Positions 5,440-6,627 of a stretch of DNA of 6,627 nucleotides are shown in pieces. The DNA comes from an uncultured bacterium. GTDB lineage: Bacteria > Patescibacteriota > Minisyncoccia > Phycocordibacterales > CAIZLB01. The notes beneath the pieces are model-generated. The model ran no database searches, was not told the origin of the DNA, and saw only the letters and a list, made by a program, of their open reading frames with translations. A program made the translations under genes and the position numbers. The stretch covers positions 1-6,627 of the forward strand of contig CAIPFZ010000010.1 of assembly GCA_903864515.1 (NCBI GenBank), given 5' to 3'. Numbering within the stretch: position 1 is the first letter of the stretch; each line of letters begins with the position of its first letter.

Positions 5440-5448
5440 TTATCCACA
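5440..5448 (+). promoter_or_regulatory. Exact DnaA-box sequence in the intergenic gap
   Basis: TTATCCACA at 5440-5448 matches the strong DnaA-box consensus (TTATNCACA) exactly. It lies in an AT-rich, non-coding gap, 40 nt upstream of the next gene's -10 box. Only one exact copy is visible in the window, and the closest opposite-strand half (TGTGG at 5426-5430) matches poorly beyond five bases. It may be a regulatory DnaA site or a chance match; there is no cluster that would mark an origin. Confidence 0.35.
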
Positions 5449-5462
5449 AATATTTTAAATAA

Positions 5463-5476
5463 AGATACCCGTATCT
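5463..5476 (+). promoter_or_regulatory. Palindrome at the -35 position of the DUF5666-like gene
   Basis: AGATAC (5463-5468) and GTATCT (5471-5476) are perfect inverted arms around CC. The site covers the place where the -35 box should be (5466-5471), which itself matches the consensus poorly. This suits an operator for a dimeric activator or repressor. Confidence 0.4.
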
Positions 5477-5485
5477 GATTTTATA

Positions 5486-5494
5486 TGTTAAAAT
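5486..5494 (+). promoter_or_regulatory. Extended -10 promoter of the DUF5666-like gene
   Basis: TAAAAT at 5489-5494 is preceded by TGT (5486-5488), an extended -10, and ends 7 nt before ATG 5502. The predicted transcript would begin at the start codon. No good -35 box is present; a palindrome occupies that position. Confidence 0.55.
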
Positions 5495-5501
5495 AAAAAG
5501 C

Positions 5502-6452
5502 ATGAATAAAATTACTTTTTATAAGGAGAAGGTTCTGAGTTTGATGGGTGGTGCTGTTAAAGGCATGGTCGCTTTAGTTTCAAATTATAAATTACCTAAA
5601 CCACAATTTTTAAAGATATTCTCAGTGGTTATTTTAGGTGCTTTGATTTTGAGTTGGGGTATTTCAAATGCTGTTAATAATGATATTCAATCAGCAACCT
5701 CAAACTTTAGTGTATCAGGTACCGTGTCAGAGATATTTGATACTTACATAATTGTGACTGATGCAAAGGGGTCTCTTAAATCAAGTGATGGAACTTATAA
5801 TCTAAACATTGATTACCTGAAGAGAGTGGAAACAGATAAATATGTAACTCTAGGTATTTCTGATATTGTTGTTGGTGATAAAATTGTTGCTCAAGGTGTA
5901 ACTAATGGATATTCATTCTTTATTAAAAGAATTGTTTCATTTACTTCAATTCCTCATAACCTTGCAGTAGATGAAAATAATTCAACTACAACAGCGGATG
6001 TTGTGGCTGGTTCTGCTACAACAACATCTTCAACTTCAGAAAGTGTTGCTGTTGCAAGTACAACCTCTACAACAGAATCTACAACGACAGCTTCTGTCTC
6101 TGGAGGAAGTGCCGCTAGTGCAGATGCTGCTGTTGGCGATACTGCTAGTGCAAGTACAAGTACAAGCGTAAGTACAAGTACAGACACAAGTACAGATATT
6201 ATAAATTCTACAACAACAGAAGATACATCAACTTCAACACCTTCAATTATTGATAAAGTTAATGATGTCTTGCAGGGTGTTATTGAAACAGTTAAAGATG
6301 CAGTAAAGGATGTTGTAAATACAGTTACAGGTACATCTACACCAGAGACTGCTCCAGTGGTTGTTCCTGAGGTGGAGTCTCCAGTAGTACAAGAATCAGC
6401 TCCAGTTTCAAATCCTGCTCCAACTGAAAATCCAGTAACTGTGACAGAATAA
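5502..6452 (+). CDS. Membrane-anchored DUF5666-like protein with Ser/Thr-rich and Pro-rich tail
   Basis: Product of 316 aa in four parts. Residues 1-36 are basic and cytoplasmic; 37-55 form one membrane helix (LKIFSVVILGALILSWGIS). Residues 69-147 resemble the small all-beta DUF5666 domain: FSVSGTVSEIFDTYIIVTDAKG, then VGDKIVAQGVTNG (124-136) and a closing strand, with the family's 'G-x-V ... GD-x-V-x-x-G' rhythm. Residues ~157-250 are almost entirely Ser, Thr, Ala, Val and Asp, and 270-316 are Pro/Val/Glu-rich, both disordered; between them a short amphipathic helix (251-270, IIDKVNDVLQGVIETVKDAV). With its C-terminus outside, it could be a stalked surface protein, possibly glycosylated on Ser/Thr. 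DUF5666 has no defined activity. The start is favoured by the -10 box 7 nt upstream; no Shine-Dalgarno sequence is present. Confidence 0.7.
   Translation: MNKITFYKEKVLSLMGGAVKGMVALVSNYKLPKPQFLKIFSVVILGALILSWGISNAVNNDIQSATSNFSVSGTVSEIFDTYIIVTDAKGSLKSSDGTYNLNIDYLKRVETDKYVTLGISDIVVGDKIVAQGVTNGYSFFIKRIVSFTSIPHNLAVDENNSTTTADVVAGSATTTSSTSESVAVASTTSTTESTTTASVSGGSAASADAAVGDTASASTSTSVSTSTDTSTDIINSTTTEDTSTSTPSIIDKVNDVLQGVIETVKDAVKDVVNTVTGTSTPETAPVVVPEVESPVVQESAPVSNPAPTENPVTVTE
6153..6194 (+). repeat. In-frame hexamer repeat (AGTACA) coding Ser-Thr
   Basis: Seven consecutive hexamers, five of them exactly AGTACA, with AGCGTA and GACACA as variants, encode residues 218-231 (mostly Ser-Thr pairs) of the DUF5666-like protein. 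Because the unit is six bases, slippage would lengthen or shorten the stalk by Ser-Thr pairs without breaking the frame. Confidence 0.8.
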
Positions 6453-6469
6453 ATAGCTCATGCTATAAT
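6441..6469 (+). promoter_or_regulatory. Near-consensus sigma-70-type promoter for the last gene
   Basis: GTGACA (6441-6446), a 17-bp spacer and TATAAT (6464-6469) with TGC just before it: the best match to a vegetative promoter in the window. The -35 box lies inside the last codons of the DUF5666-like gene. The predicted leader to ATG 6503 is about 27 nt, A/T-rich, with no Shine-Dalgarno sequence. A second -10-like TATAAA at 6482-6487 could give a shorter leader. Confidence 0.7.
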
Positions 6470-6502
6470 TAATTTATCAATTATAAAAATAAACAAAATA
6501 TT

Positions 6503-6627
6503 ATGGTTCAATTTCAATCAGGTGTAATGGAGAAAACAAGATTCGTATCAAACGTTCTTCTTGTTGTACTCTTGGCAGGTAACTTATACTTCTCTGTACA
6601 GTACATACAAGATCTAAAGGAATCACA
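6503..6627 (+). CDS. Membrane-anchored protein, N-terminal part only (cut by window end)
   Basis: The frame is open from ATG 6503 to the end of the window (41 codons plus two bases). The visible part has a short hydrophilic start (MVQFQSGVMEKTR), a hydrophobic helix at about 14-29 (FVSNVLLVVLLAGNLY) acting as a signal anchor, and the beginning of what looks like an extracytoplasmic or coiled region (FSVQYIQDLKES). Too little is present to name a family. ATG 6527 (residue 9) is an alternative start, which would leave only four residues before the hydrophobic helix. A strong promoter lies upstream, overlapping the previous gene's end, so this gene probably begins its own transcript. Confidence 0.6.
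   Translation, partial: MVQFQSGVMEKTRFVSNVLLVVLLAGNLYFSVQYIQDLKES

Noticed and set aside
5384..5501. Replication origin, given a DnaA box in AT-rich DNA
   Set aside because: Only one exact box is present, the gap is 118 nt, and no dnaA, dnaN or other origin-linked gene is nearby.
5954..6187. Open frame on the minus strand (77 aa, Val/Ala/Ser-rich) and a plus-strand Leu/Gln-rich frame at 5971-6171
   Set aside because: Both are other-frame readings of the Ser/Thr-rich repeat in the DUF5666-like gene; their low complexity mirrors that repeat and no start signal is seen.
1..6627. Possible recoded UGA (as in Gracilibacteria/Absconditabacteria), because no gene ends in TGA
   Set aside because: In a UGA-glycine code, in-frame TGA codons should be common, but all nine complete frames run to full family length without one. 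Nine stops are too few to make the absence of TGA telling; code 11 fits.

Overview
The window is a compact, AT-rich bacterial segment (roughly one third G+C by eye). It carries nine complete genes and one partial gene, all on the + strand. None of the ten chosen starts has a Shine-Dalgarno sequence, all nine stops are TAA or TAG, and in three cases the start codon lies only 7-9 nt after a -10 box. Small membrane proteins, Ser/Thr-rich envelope proteins and a mostly unnamed gene set suggest a small-genome Patescibacteria (CPR), probably Parcubacteria/Paceibacteria. That placement is inferred from style; there is no marker gene here to prove it.

Left part (1-1496): a 65-aa charged helical protein is followed by a LexA-like self-cleaving repressor with its own extended -10 promoter, then a four-helix DoxX-family membrane protein. 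This part closes with a strong intrinsic terminator at about 1414-1449.

Middle part (1497-3150): three membrane-associated proteins. A DUF805-type protein with an added N-terminal helical domain is followed after 6 nt by a 115-aa single-pass protein. Next comes a YtxH-like single-pass protein with a very lysine-rich tail, which has its own near-consensus promoter almost touching the start codon. A 12-bp GC-rich hairpin follows.

Right part (3259-6627): a class I SAM-dependent methyltransferase with an unusual ~85-residue Arg/Pro/Ala/Gly-rich N-terminal extension; a membrane-anchored CAP/SCP (YkwD-like) domain protein; a membrane-anchored DUF5666-like protein with a long Ser/Thr-rich, Pro-rich tail; and the start of a further membrane-anchored protein running off the window. 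Each of the first three is preceded by a short palindrome at or near its promoter, and the gap before the DUF5666-like gene also has an exact DnaA-box sequence.

The genes look like separately transcribed housekeeping and envelope genes rather than one pathway. I see no mobile element, CRISPR array, RNA gene or recognisable defence system, and I do not claim a new multi-gene system. The signals most worth a second look are the promoter-start codon geometry implying leaderless mRNAs, the set of promoter palindromes next to a LexA-type regulator, and the odd extensions on otherwise familiar domains.
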